In this document: in pieces, positions 17,938 to 25,854 of the stretch
Layout of the letters: each line of letters starts with the position of its first letter
Position numbering within the stretch: the stretch's first letter is position 1
Source of the DNA: Pseudomonas sp. ICMP22404
Lineage (GTDB): Bacteria > Pseudomonadota > Gammaproteobacteria > Pseudomonadales > Pseudomonadaceae
Direction of reading: 5' to 3'
DNA: 64,000 nucleotides
Assembly: GCF_006227205.1 (NCBI RefSeq)
Contig: NZ_VCNG01000002.1
Span: 62,001-126,000 of the forward strand
Position numbers and translations under genes: made by a program
The notes under the pieces: generated by a model
Database searches by the model: none
Told to the model about the DNA's origin: nothing
Seen by the model: the letters and a program-made list of their open reading frames with translations, nothing else

Positions 17938-18690
17938 TCACAGCAGCGGCGCCAGGTAGGCGCTCCAGGTGCGCACCGCCTCGGGACTGCGCAGCAGGTC
18001 GTTGCGCACTTCGATCAACACCGAGTCCAGGCCGCGACCATCGCCGTGGACCGGGACCGTCATGTCGCTCAACGGGTTGATCCGGTAGGGCTGGTTGCCT
18101 GCCACCCGCAGCGAATGCCGGCTCAGCCCATCGACAATGCGCTGGGCGTAGTCCGCGGCTTCGGCGAACAGCACGCCTGCTTCCAGTGCGCGAGGCTGAC
18201 CGTAGAACACGGGGGTGAAACTGTGAATGCCCACCACTCGCGTCGGTCGGTTGTCGGCCAGGCGCTGGTCGATCAGCGACCGCAACCGGTCATGGAACGG
18301 GTGGAACAGGCATTGCTGGCGATACTGCCGAGTGGCTTCGTCCAGGGACTGGTTGCCCGGGACCTGGTAGATCTCGCTCTGGGGCGGGACGCTGTCCGGC
18401 ACGTGGAGCGGGCGATTCAGGTCGATCAGCAGGCGGGAATAGTTGGCCGCCAGCAAGGTTGCGCCGAGCGTCTCGGACAGACGTTCTGCCAGCGCCAGGG
18501 CACCGATGTCCCAGGCAATGTGTTCATTGGCCGCCGTCTCGTCCAGGCCCAGGTCATTCAATGCGGCAGGGATGAAGCGGCTGGCGTGTTCGCACACCAA
18601 TATCAATGGGTGCTCGGCGTTCTCCCGGATCAGCCGGTAGGGCGGCTCGGTGTAAAGCCCCGACTCGGCGCACTCAATAGATTCGCGCAT
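17938..18690 (-). CDS. N-formylglutamate amidohydrolase-family enzyme
   Basis: About 250 residues. Family motifs are LILVCEHASRFIP near 33, the DIGALALAERLSETLGATLL stretch, LIDLNRP near 92, and VGIHSFTPVF near 158, which supply the metal ligands. The family includes HutG-type deformylases and related hydrolases of N-acyl glutamate. The start overlaps the end of the ligase gene; GTG at 18699 or ATG at 18690 are both possible and I chose the ATG. No histidine-utilisation genes are nearby, so a role in opening a gamma-glutamyl or N-acyl product of the neighbouring enzymes is more likely than histidine degradation. Confidence 0.82.
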   Translation of the reverse strand: MRESIECAESGLYTEPPYRLIRENAEHPLILVCEHASRFIPAALNDLGLDETAANEHIAWDIGALALAERLSETLGATLLAANYSRLLIDLNRPLHVPDSVPPQSEIYQVPGNQSLDEATRQYRQQCLFHPFHDRLRSLIDQRLADNRPTRVVGIHSFTPVFYGQPRALEAGVLFAEAADYAQRIVDGLSRHSLRVAGNQPYRINPLSDMTVPVHGDGRGLDSVLIEVRNDLLRSPEAVRTWSAYLAPLL

Positions 18691-20023
18691 AGTGCTCACA
18701 TCGCTCGGCAGGTGACAGCGCTTGGGTCAAGGCCAGTTCCTGAGCCTTCAAGGCGAAGTAGGTTTCGACCAGCGGGCCGGGCAGGGCATCCAACAACGCT
18801 CCGCTGTGACGCAGGCAATCCAGTGCCTGGGCCAGGGTGGTCGGCAGGGCGATAATGCCACGAGTTCGACGTTCTTCCTCAGTCAAGTCGTCGGGTATTT
18901 CATCGGTGACGGCATTGAGCGCCAGCCGTTGCTCGATGCCCAGTCGTCCAGCGATCAGCAAGGCCGCCATCGCCAGGTGTGGTGACGCGGTGGCGTCCAT
19001 GGCGCGGAATTCCAGGTTGTACTGGTTCGCCAGCGGCTTGCCCCCCAGGCTCACGGTCGGACAGATGCGCAGCGCCGCTTCGCGGTTGCGCTGTCCCAGG
19101 CAAGCGTAGGATGCGCTCCAATGATGGGGTTGCAGGCGCTCGTAGGAGACCGGCGTCGGCGCGGTCAGCGCGCACAGCGCCGGCAGATGCTGCAGCACAC
19201 CGGCGGCCCAGTGTCGACCGAGGCTGGACAAGCCGTTGCTGCTCGCGCTGTCGTGGAGCACGGGATCGCCATCCAGGTCCTGCAGGCTCAGGTGCAGGTG
19301 TACGCCGTTGCACACGGCCTCTGCCGACGTCTTGGCCGCGAAGCTCGCCTCCAGGCCCATCTGCCGGGCGATCTCGCGGGTGATTTCCCGCACGTTCACC
19401 GCGCGATCGGCGGCGGCGACGCCCAGGGTCGGGCGACAGGTGATTTCATATTGATGCTTGCCGTATTCGGGCAGGAACATTTCTGGTTCGACGCCCCCGG
19501 CCCGCAGGGCACTGAGCAGCCACCCGGCGAACCCGGCCTGCTGGCGCTGGGCCTGGAGGCTGAAGGCCAGGCGGTCGGGTTGGGGCTGGGGGGATTTGAG
19601 ATTGAACTCATGCTCGAACGCGGCGAAGACCTGCAAGCCCAACTGGGTGCGATAGCGTTCCACTTCGTCATGCAACAGCGTGCGTGGGCAAGCTCCCCAG
19701 GGCCGGCCGTCAGTCTCGCGCACGTCACAATGGATGAAATCCAGCGCCGGGGCCTGGGCGTCGGGACCGTTGCCGATGGTGACCCGGCTGGACAGGTCCG
19801 GCACCAGCCGCAGGTCGCCATACGCCCCCCAGGGATTGGTCGATGCAATGATGTCCTGGGGCGTCAGCGCGCTGTTGGCCGGTACCCAGCCACAACCGGC
19901 AGTGACGTAGTGAGGCAGTTCATCGCTGGGAAACGAGCGCCCTCGGGTCACGCCGATCAGGTCGGTGCTCACCAGCGTGGTGACGGGCAGCGGAGTGAGC
20001 GTTGCGGCTTCGAGACGGCTCAT
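18674..20023 (-). CDS. Glutamine synthetase-like ligase (PuuA/GlnA3-type)
   Basis: 449 residues. The glutamine synthetase fold is recognisable: AAFEHEFNL near 140 provides metal-binding glutamates, NGVHLHLSLQD near 265 carries the ATP/metal His, and EFRAMDATASPHLAMAALL near 365 is the C-terminal signature. Proteins of this branch usually gamma-glutamylate amines instead of ammonia. The start ATG overlaps the isochorismatase stop by four bases (ATGA) and is preceded by AGGAG. It is flanked by a PuuP-like permease and a cysteine hydrolase, consistent with a gamma-glutamylation catabolic route. The amine is unknown. Confidence 0.85.
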   Translation of the reverse strand: MSRLEAATLTPLPVTTLVSTDLIGVTRGRSFPSDELPHYVTAGCGWVPANSALTPQDIIASTNPWGAYGDLRLVPDLSSRVTIGNGPDAQAPALDFIHCDVRETDGRPWGACPRTLLHDEVERYRTQLGLQVFAAFEHEFNLKSPQPQPDRLAFSLQAQRQQAGFAGWLLSALRAGGVEPEMFLPEYGKHQYEITCRPTLGVAAADRAVNVREITREIARQMGLEASFAAKTSAEAVCNGVHLHLSLQDLDGDPVLHDSASSNGLSSLGRHWAAGVLQHLPALCALTAPTPVSYERLQPHHWSASYACLGQRNREAALRICPTVSLGGKPLANQYNLEFRAMDATASPHLAMAALLIAGRLGIEQRLALNAVTDEIPDDLTEEERRTRGIIALPTTLAQALDCLRHSGALLDALPGPLVETYFALKAQELALTQALSPAERCEHYARIY

Positions 20024-20664
20024 GGTTGCATCTCCTGCAAGCGACCGAGCACGGTGTCGGTGTCGCTGATCCAGCAATAACCCTTGATAGCGTTCAGGCA
20101 GGCCAGGTGACGCTGTTCGGTGTACGTGGCGCAGGCATCTTCCACCAGGGTGACCAGATAACCGCGGTCGGCGGCGTCGCGCACGGCCATGTCGACGCAT
20201 TGGTCGGTGACGATGCCAGCGACGATCAGGTGTCGGACCTGCAGGTTGCGCAGCACGTAGTCGATATTGGTGGAGTTGAAGACCCCCGAGGAGGTCTTGG
20301 GCAGCACGATCTCGTTTTCCAGGGGCGCCAGCTCGGCGATGATCTGCGCCTGCGGGCTACCCTTGGGCAAGTGCATGTCCGACAGCTTGTGGTCCAGGGA
20401 GCGGTCGCGGCCATCGGCGGTGAGGCTTTCGATATGGGTGTGCAACACGTTTTGCCGGGCTGCACGCACTCCGTCGAGCAGCCGTTGCTGGTTGGGAATC
20501 ACAGTCTGGCGGGCGCGGCGGATAAAATAGCCGGCCTCGGGTGTGTCCAGGTGCGCATCGAACTGCGGTTCCAGCCAGGCGCGTTGCATGTCGACCAGCA
20601 GCAATGCCGTGTGGTCGCGGGTGAACGGCAGATCCCGAGGGGAGCGGTGAGGGAGCGAGAACAT
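20020..20664 (-). CDS. Isochorismatase-family cysteine hydrolase
   Basis: 214 residues. The catalytic triad of the family is visible: Asp25 in LLLVDMQ, Lys123 in VLPKTSSGVF, and Cys156 in VTDQCVD. These enzymes hydrolyse amide or ester bonds (nicotinamide, ureidoacrylate, isochorismate, carbamoylsarcosine). The start ATG at 20664 lies three bases after the RpiR-type gene stop, with GGAGG inside the upstream gene, so the regulator and the enzymes form one operon. The exact substrate is not inferable from sequence alone. Confidence 0.87.
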   Translation of the reverse strand: MFSLPHRSPRDLPFTRDHTALLLVDMQRAWLEPQFDAHLDTPEAGYFIRRARQTVIPNQQRLLDGVRAARQNVLHTHIESLTADGRDRSLDHKLSDMHLPKGSPQAQIIAELAPLENEIVLPKTSSGVFNSTNIDYVLRNLQVRHLIVAGIVTDQCVDMAVRDAADRGYLVTLVEDACATYTEQRHLACLNAIKGYCWISDTDTVLGRLQEMQP

Positions 20665-20666
20665 CC

Positions 20667-21521
20667 TTATTTTTCCTCCAACAAGTGCGTGTTGAACTCG
20701 GTGCGCAAGGCATCGATACCGTCCAGGCGCTCGGCCAGGCCAGGGCATTGCAACGTCAGGCAGGCGACCAGCGCTTCGACCTGAGCCAGTGCCGGTACCA
20801 GGCTATCGAAGGCTGAGACTGACTCCACCGGCGCGCTGATAATCAGGTCGGCCAGTTCGCGCAATGGCGAGGCATAGATATCGCTGAACAGCACGACTCG
20901 GGCATGGCGTTCCTTGGCCGCGCTGGCAACACGAAGGGCCTGGGCCTGGTAGCGACGATAATCGAAAATCAGCACCACATCCTGGCGCTGCACATCGAAC
21001 AGCCGATCCGGCAGTTGGGCGTTGTCTTCCAGGGCAAAACAGCCGGCCCGCAGCAGGCGCAGGTGATTCAACAGGTAATGGGCGAGGAAGCTGCTGAAGC
21101 GTCCGCCGAAGCAATGCACCTGGTGCCGGGTGTCGAGCAGCCACTGCACGAGAATGCGCACGTCTTCGGGCTGGGTCAGGACTTGGGTTTCCAGGATGCT
21201 GCGCTGGCTGGCCACCAGATACTGGCTCCAGGTGTCACCTTGTTGCAACTTGATCCGAGGCTGCAACATCGTGCGGGGAGAGCGCAGTCGGTGGTCCATG
21301 TCGACCAGCAACGCATCCTGGAACTCGGCATAGCCGCCGAATCCAAGTTTTTTGACCAGCCGCACGATGGTCGGGTCGCTGACGCCGGCATGTTCGGCCA
21401 GGCGCGACATCGGACCGAGGCCGTTGCGCGGGTAATGATCAAGCAGAGCACGTACGACCTTACGTTCCGACGGCGTCAAGATCAAGCCGGGATCGGTAAT
21501 AAGGTCCCTGAGAGGCGGCAT
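20667..21521 (-). CDS. RpiR-family transcriptional regulator
   Basis: 284 residues from ATG 21521, five bases after AAGGAG. A start 39 bases upstream has its AGGAG only two bases away. The N-terminal RpiR helix-turn-helix (LTPSERKVVRALLDHY, then SRLAEHAGVSDPTIVRLVKK) covers residues 12-75, and a SIS sugar/ligand-binding domain covers about 110-260. It is the first gene of the isochorismatase/ligase/permease/succinyltransferase cluster and presumably senses its substrate. A TGTAG...CTACA element lies 60-76 bases upstream, suggesting autoregulation. Confidence 0.9.
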   Translation of the reverse strand: MPPLRDLITDPGLILTPSERKVVRALLDHYPRNGLGPMSRLAEHAGVSDPTIVRLVKKLGFGGYAEFQDALLVDMDHRLRSPRTMLQPRIKLQQGDTWSQYLVASQRSILETQVLTQPEDVRILVQWLLDTRHQVHCFGGRFSSFLAHYLLNHLRLLRAGCFALEDNAQLPDRLFDVQRQDVVLIFDYRRYQAQALRVASAAKERHARVVLFSDIYASPLRELADLIISAPVESVSAFDSLVPALAQVEALVACLTLQCPGLAERLDGIDALRTEFNTHLLEEK

Positions 21522-21581
21522 CCGTGCTCCTTGCTGGATGGGGTGTTGAATATCTTTCATAACTCCTGAAAACAGTATTTA

Positions 21582-21597
21582 TGTAGCGACTACTACA
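21582..21597. promoter_or_regulatory. Candidate RpiR operator before the regulator gene
   Basis: TGTAGCGACTACTACA lies 61-76 bases before the RpiR-type start. It contains the inverted repeat ATGTAG / CTACAT (21581-21598). A related sequence stands before the succinyltransferase-like genes at 16471. Confidence 0.5.
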
Positions 21598-21807
21598 TGT
21601 CCAGCGGTTTTTACGTTTCGTTTAAAATGCCCAAGAATGGTGCGAAAGTCCTGTAGGGCGGGGTCCAGGCTTGGATGGCGTGGTATGTCAGCCAATGCTT
21701 TTTTCCGTGTCAGACATAACGACTTTTTGTCTCGGATATTTGATTTCATATAAGGTGCCTACACGAAAATATCCCAGTATCCACCCCCGTTAGTGTGAGC
21801 GTCCCGC

Positions 21808-22374
21808 GTGCAAGCCACTCGTCTGACCTTGATCAGCCATGCCCGAACCGTCGCCCAGAAACAGGCGCGTTTCGCGCTGGACGAATCACTGGACGCAGAC
21901 TGGCTCGCCAGGCGCCCGGAGGCTGGTCACGGGTATCGAAACGTCGGGCACGTCCTGTGCGGGCCTGAGCTGCGCACCCGCCAGACCGCGGCATTGTTTG
22001 GCGACGAATTCCGGGTGGTCCAGGCCCTGGCCGATTGTGATCTGGGACGGTGGCGCGGGTTATCCATCGAGGCGTTGCTCCAGGCCGAACCGGAACACCT
22101 GCAAGCCTGGCTCGATGATCCTCATGCGATTCCCCATGGCGGTGAGTCCATCGACCGGCTGTGCCGCCGTGTCGGGGACTGGTTGGCAAGCTTGGAAAAT
22201 GAACCGGGGCACTTGCTGGCCATCACTCATCCGTTCGTGATCCGGGCGGCCCTGATGAACGTGTTGCAATGCCCGGCAGCCGCCTTCAACCGGATCGACG
22301 TCGAACCGTTGTCTTCCCTTGAGTTGCGTTTCAACGGGGTGTGGCGCTTGCGCACCCAGGAGTTGCGGGCATGA
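21808..22374 (+). CDS. Histidine phosphatase-family protein (CobC-like) with altered RHG motif
   Basis: 188 residues from a GTG; no strong ribosome-binding site is visible. It has the phosphoglycerate-mutase-like fold: LISHARTVA at the N-terminus carries His11, the LRTRQTA core motif is near 55, and LAITHPFVI supplies the second histidine at 141. The usual Arg-His-Gly is replaced by Ser-His-Ala, so catalysis may be altered or lost. Its stop overlaps the cobF start by four bases. This coupling suggests a cobalamin-related role such as alpha-ribazole phosphate dephosphorylation, but the changed motif makes that uncertain. Confidence 0.78.
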   Translation: MQATRLTLISHARTVAQKQARFALDESLDADWLARRPEAGHGYRNVGHVLCGPELRTRQTAALFGDEFRVVQALADCDLGRWRGLSIEALLQAEPEHLQAWLDDPHAIPHGGESIDRLCRRVGDWLASLENEPGHLLAITHPFVIRAALMNVLQCPAAAFNRIDVEPLSSLELRFNGVWRLRTQELRA

Positions 22375-23126
22375 AGAAGCTTTCAGTCATCGGCATCGGC
22401 GCCGGTGATCCGGATTACCTGACGATGCAAGCGGTGAAGGCCCTGAATCGGGTGGATGTGGTTTTTCTCATGGACAAGGGCCCCGCCAAGCACACACTGC
22501 TGGACCTGCGGCGTGACATCTGCGCGCGCTACATCGTTGATCGTCCCTATCGTTTCGTTGAAGCCAGCAGTCCCGAGCGCCACCGCGGCGATCCGGACTA
22601 CACCGGCAGTGTCGAAGAGCTGAACCGTGCGAAGCAGGCGACCTTCGAAAGATGGATCAATGAAGAACTGTCCGACGGGCAGTGCGGCGGCTTCCTGGTA
22701 TGGGGCGATCCGTCGTTGTACGACAGCACCGTCCGCATCCTGCAGACCCTTCTTGAGACGGGGCGCTGCATTTTCGAGTTCGAGGTGATTCCGGGTATCA
22801 CCAGCGTCCAGGCCCTCGCGGCGCAACACAAAGTACCGTTGAGCAGCATTGGCGGCGCGTTGGAGATCACCACCGGGCGGCGGCTGGCGGCGGGCCAGGT
22901 GGGGGATGCGGCGAGTGTGGTGGTGATGCTCGATGCCGAGGATGCGTACCGCCAGGTGAGCGATCCCGATACGCATATTTATTGGGGCGCCTACCTGGGG
23001 ACGCCGGATGAGCTGCTCATCGCCGGTCGGTTGGGGGATGTGGTCGATGACATCGAGCGTACCCGCAAGGCGGCGCGGTTGGCGAATGGGTGGATCATGG
23101 ACACCTATTTACTGCGCAAGCGTTGA
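22371..23126 (+). CDS. cobF: Precorrin-6A synthase (deacetylating) CobF
   Basis: 251 residues of the SAM-dependent tetrapyrrole methylase fold. GIGAGDPDYLTMQAVKALN at the N-terminus is the P-loop-like signature, and GGFLVWGDPSLYDSTVRIL near 107 is the second conserved block. CobF methylates C-1 of precorrin-5 with loss of the acetyl group in aerobic cobalamin synthesis. The start overlaps the upstream phosphatase-like gene (ATGA). No other cob genes are in the window. An inverted repeat 30 bases after the stop may end transcription. Confidence 0.92.
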   Translation: MKKLSVIGIGAGDPDYLTMQAVKALNRVDVVFLMDKGPAKHTLLDLRRDICARYIVDRPYRFVEASSPERHRGDPDYTGSVEELNRAKQATFERWINEELSDGQCGGFLVWGDPSLYDSTVRILQTLLETGRCIFEFEVIPGITSVQALAAQHKVPLSSIGGALEITTGRRLAAGQVGDAASVVVMLDAEDAYRQVSDPDTHIYWGAYLGTPDELLIAGRLGDVVDDIERTRKAARLANGWIMDTYLLRKR

Positions 23127-23154
23127 TATCCGAATGGCGCCGCTGCATCAATTT

Positions 23155-23184
23155 TGTGGCGAGGGGATTTATCCCCTCGCCACA
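23155..23184. repeat. Palindromic element, GTGGCGAGGGGAT family
   Basis: The arms TGTGGCGAGGGGAT and ATCCCCTCGCCACA are separated by two bases, giving a 14-pair hairpin. The same core occurs at 43544-43571 and a relative at 24750-24786. It could serve as terminator between cobF and ftrA, although no T run follows. Confidence 0.8.
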
Positions 23185-23230
23185 GATAAATCCCCTCTTC
23201 ACAACGGTGCTCGCCAGTTTTGATCGCTGA

Positions 23231-24217
23231 TCATCTGGCTTCATCCCGCCCAAACCGCTCCCGATACACCGACGGCGCCAGCCCCACCACGCTGCGGAAC
23301 GCCACGCGAAAGCTTTCCACCGAGCGGTAGCCGCACAGCTGCGCTATGTTGTCGGTTTTGTCCTGGGTGCTTTCCAGCAATTCGCGGGCGCGGGCCAGGC
23401 GCTCGTGCTGCAGCCAGGCCTTGGGCGACAGCCCGCAGGCCTGGGTAAAGCGGCGCAGGAACGTCCGTTCGCTCATGGCCGCCTGGCTGGCGAGTTCGCG
23501 CACGCCGAGGGGCTCATGCAGGTGTTCACGGGCCCACTGCATGACTCCGGACAGATCGCTACGCGGGGTGCGGCTGACCGGCGACGGAATGAACTGCGCC
23601 TGGCCGCCGGTGCGTTGCGTCGGCATCACCAGTCGGCGCGCCACGGTGTTGGCGACCTGGGCGCCGAAGTCTCGCGCCACCAGATGCAGACAGGCATCGA
23701 TGCCGGCTGCACTGCCGGCCGAGGTGATGACCTGGCCCGAATCCACGTACAGCACGTCCGGATCTACCAGGATGGCCGGAAAGTTTTCGGCCAATTCATC
23801 GGTGTAGCGCCAGTGGGTCGTGGCCCCCAGACCGTCCAACAGCCCGGCGGCCGCCAACACGAATGCCCCGGAGCAGATCGACAGCAGGCGCGCACCTCGG
23901 GCATGGGCTTTGCGCAGTGTTTCCAGCAAGTCCTCGGACGGTGGCTCGCTGCGACTGCGCCAGCCGGGGATCACGATGGTCCGGGCCGTATCCAGCAGCT
24001 CCATGCCACCGTCGGCCAGCACCTGGAAGCCGCCCATGGCGCGCAACGGGCCGTCATCGACGGCGACGATCCGGTGTTCATACCAAGGGAAATCGAATTC
24101 GGGTCGGGCCAGTCCGAAAATCTCGACGGCAACGCCGAATTCGAATGTGCACAAGCCGTCATAGACGAGGACGGCGACCAGGCCGGGGGAGGGCTGCATT
24201 TGGCGGAAAATTCCCAC
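23231..24217 (-). CDS. ftrA: GlxA/FtrA-type transcriptional regulator (DJ-1/PfpI + AraC)
   Basis: 328 residues: a class-I glutamine amidotransferase-like (DJ-1/PfpI) domain at about 10-185 (VLVYDGLCTFEFGVAVEIFG; LLSICSGAFVLAAAGLLDG with the nucleophile-elbow Cys) and two AraC helix-turn-helices at about 220-325 (ERTFLRRFTQACGLSPKAWL). The gene is divergent from a rhodanese gene with an 83-base gap, the arrangement in which FtrA-named regulators are usually found. The natural signal is not known. Confidence 0.87.
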   Translation of the reverse strand: MGIFRQMQPSPGLVAVLVYDGLCTFEFGVAVEIFGLARPEFDFPWYEHRIVAVDDGPLRAMGGFQVLADGGMELLDTARTIVIPGWRSRSEPPSEDLLETLRKAHARGARLLSICSGAFVLAAAGLLDGLGATTHWRYTDELAENFPAILVDPDVLYVDSGQVITSAGSAAGIDACLHLVARDFGAQVANTVARRLVMPTQRTGGQAQFIPSPVSRTPRSDLSGVMQWAREHLHEPLGVRELASQAAMSERTFLRRFTQACGLSPKAWLQHERLARARELLESTQDKTDNIAQLCGYRSVESFRVAFRSVVGLAPSVYRERFGRDEAR

Positions 24218-24300
24218 TGAGTGTCTTGTGCGCCACTTTAGCGGTTAGCATAGGGCGGATAAAGTCTCCTTACGCCCCCATCCCCCTTGGAGTATCCACG

Positions 24301-24735
24301 ATGCCCAGCCCGGTTAGCGAAGTGCCTGCTGCTCCGTCTGACATTGCCTTGCAGCATTTCAGCCGTCGTCTGATGTTCGAAACAGATTGTTCCGACGTTC
24401 ATGCCAGCCAACAGGCCGGCGAGGTCGATTTTGTGCTGGTGGATGTCCGCGGGGCCCTGGCCTATGAGCGCGGTCATGTGCCAGGCGCGATCAATATCCC
24501 GACGCGTTCGCTCACCGCCCAGACGCTGGCCGCTTATCCAACAAACACGCTGTTCGTGGTTTATTGCGCGGGGCCGCACTGCAACGGCGCGAACAAGGCG
24601 GCGGTCCGCCTGGCGACCCTGGGCTATCCGGTCAAGGAAATGATCGGCGGTGTCATGGGCTGGCTCGACGAGGGTTTTCGCCTGACCGGCCTGGTGGAGC
24701 GGGTGGCGGACACGGCGGTCAGCTGCGACTGCTGA
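24301..24735 (+). CDS. Rhodanese-like sulfurtransferase domain protein
   Basis: 144 residues with a single rhodanese domain. [20 protein letters not shown] is the conserved N-terminal block, and the active-site loop [16 protein letters not shown] contains the expected cysteine at about 86. The start at 24301 has GGAG eight bases upstream. It is divergent from ftrA, which probably regulates it. The protein may transfer sulfane sulfur. It ends in a Cys-Asp-Cys tail that may bind metal or sulfur. Confidence 0.87.
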   Translation: MPSPVSEVPAAPSDIALQHFSRRLMFETDCSDVHASQQAGEVDFVLVDVRGALAYERGHVPGAINIPTRSLTAQTLAAYPTNTLFVVYCAGPHCNGANKAAVRLATLGYPVKEMIGGVMGWLDEGFRLTGLVERVADTAVSCDC

Positions 24736-24749
24736 GTTTTTGCAGCGAT

Positions 24750-24786
24750 CTGCTGTGGCAAGGGACTTGCTCCCTCGCCACAGCAG
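24750..24786. repeat. Palindromic element, CTGTGGCAAGGGA variant
   Basis: CTGCTGTGGC...GCCACAGCAG arms around an imperfect AAGGGACTTGCTCCCT core, 15 bases after the rhodanese stop. It is related to the elements at 23155 and 43544 and is possibly used as a terminator. Confidence 0.7.
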
Positions 24787-24973
24787 TTTGTCTTGTCAGG
24801 TTTTTCGCAAACTTCAAGGACATCGGACACACCTGGTTATTTTTATAACTATTTGTCGCCTCAACACAATCTCCCCTCTGAGTGCCCCTCTAGACTCCCG
24901 GCCACTTCGGTTTTTGCCAACCGAACGCTGCCTACGATCTGCCAATAAAAAACCTGCGCACTCAGGAGCAAAA

Positions 24974-25753
24974 ATGAAGAAGCTAGCAATGTTCGGTGCC
25001 CTGGCACTGTCCGTATTGTCCTTGTCGGCCATGGCCGCTGACGCCCAGCCGCTGCGCCTCGGGATCGAAGCCGGTTACCCACCTTTCTCGATGAAGACCC
25101 CTGACGGCAAACTGGCCGGTTTCGATGTCGATATCGGTGATGCGTTGTGTGAGCAGATGAAGGTCAAGTGTGTCTGGGTCGAGCAGGAGTTCGATGGCCT
25201 GATCCCGGCGTTGAAGGTGAAGAAAATCGACGCGATCCTGTCGTCCATGACCATCACCGACGACCGCAAGAAAAACGTCGACTTCACCATCAAGTACTAC
25301 CACACCCCGGCACGCTTCGTGATGAAGGAAGGTTCCGGGATCAAGGACCCATTGACCGAACTCAAGGGCAAGAAGGTCGGTGTGCTGCGGGCCAGTACCC
25401 ATGATCGTTTCGCCACCGAAGTGCTGGTGCCGGCGGGCATCAACCTGGTGCGCTACGGCTCCCAGCAGGAAGCCAACCTGGACATGGTCGCCGGTCGTCT
25501 CGATGCCATGCTGGCCGATTCGGTCAACCTCGACGATGGCTTCCTGAAAACCGATGCGGGCAAAGGCTTCGCATTTGTTGGCCCAACCTACGACGATCCG
25601 AAGTACTTCGGCGGCGGTGCCGGCATTGCCGTGCGCAAGGGTGATCAGGCCCTGGCAGAGAAATTCAACGCCGCCATCACCGAAATCCGTGCCAACGGCA
25701 CGTACAAGAAAGTGCAGGACAAGTACTTCGCCTTCGACATCTACGGGCATTGA
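24974..25753 (+). CDS. ABC transporter substrate-binding protein for basic amino acids (ArgT/AotJ-like)
   Basis: 259 residues. It has a Sec signal peptide ([20 protein letters not shown], cleaved after AMAA) followed by the family-3 solute-binding fold: [19 protein letters not shown], then [14 protein letters not shown], and [19 protein letters not shown]. The Asp and Arg residues for amino-acid backbone binding are in these blocks. It probably binds arginine, ornithine, lysine or histidine. No permease or ATPase genes are adjacent, so it is an orphan binding protein that would borrow another transporter. A strong terminator follows. Confidence 0.9.
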   Translation: MKKLAMFGALALSVLSLSAMAADAQPLRLGIEAGYPPFSMKTPDGKLAGFDVDIGDALCEQMKVKCVWVEQEFDGLIPALKVKKIDAILSSMTITDDRKKNVDFTIKYYHTPARFVMKEGSGIKDPLTELKGKKVGVLRASTHDRFATEVLVPAGINLVRYGSQQEANLDMVAGRLDAMLADSVNLDDGFLKTDAGKGFAFVGPTYDDPKYFGGGAGIAVRKGDQALAEKFNAAITEIRANGTYKKVQDKYFAFDIYGH

Positions 25754-25764
25754 TCGTTGAAACC

Positions 25765-25801
25765 AAGGTGGCCCACCGTTGACGCGGTCGGCCACCTTTT
25801 T
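25765..25801 (+). terminator. Rho-independent terminator after the binding-protein gene
   Basis: Stem AAGGTGGCC / GGCCACCTT with a 16-base loop, followed by TTT, 12 bases after the stop codon. Confidence 0.85.
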
Positions 25802-25854
25802 CATGGGCGATTGTTTTACCCTGCGCGATGAGCGCTTTCGTATCTGGAGATTTC

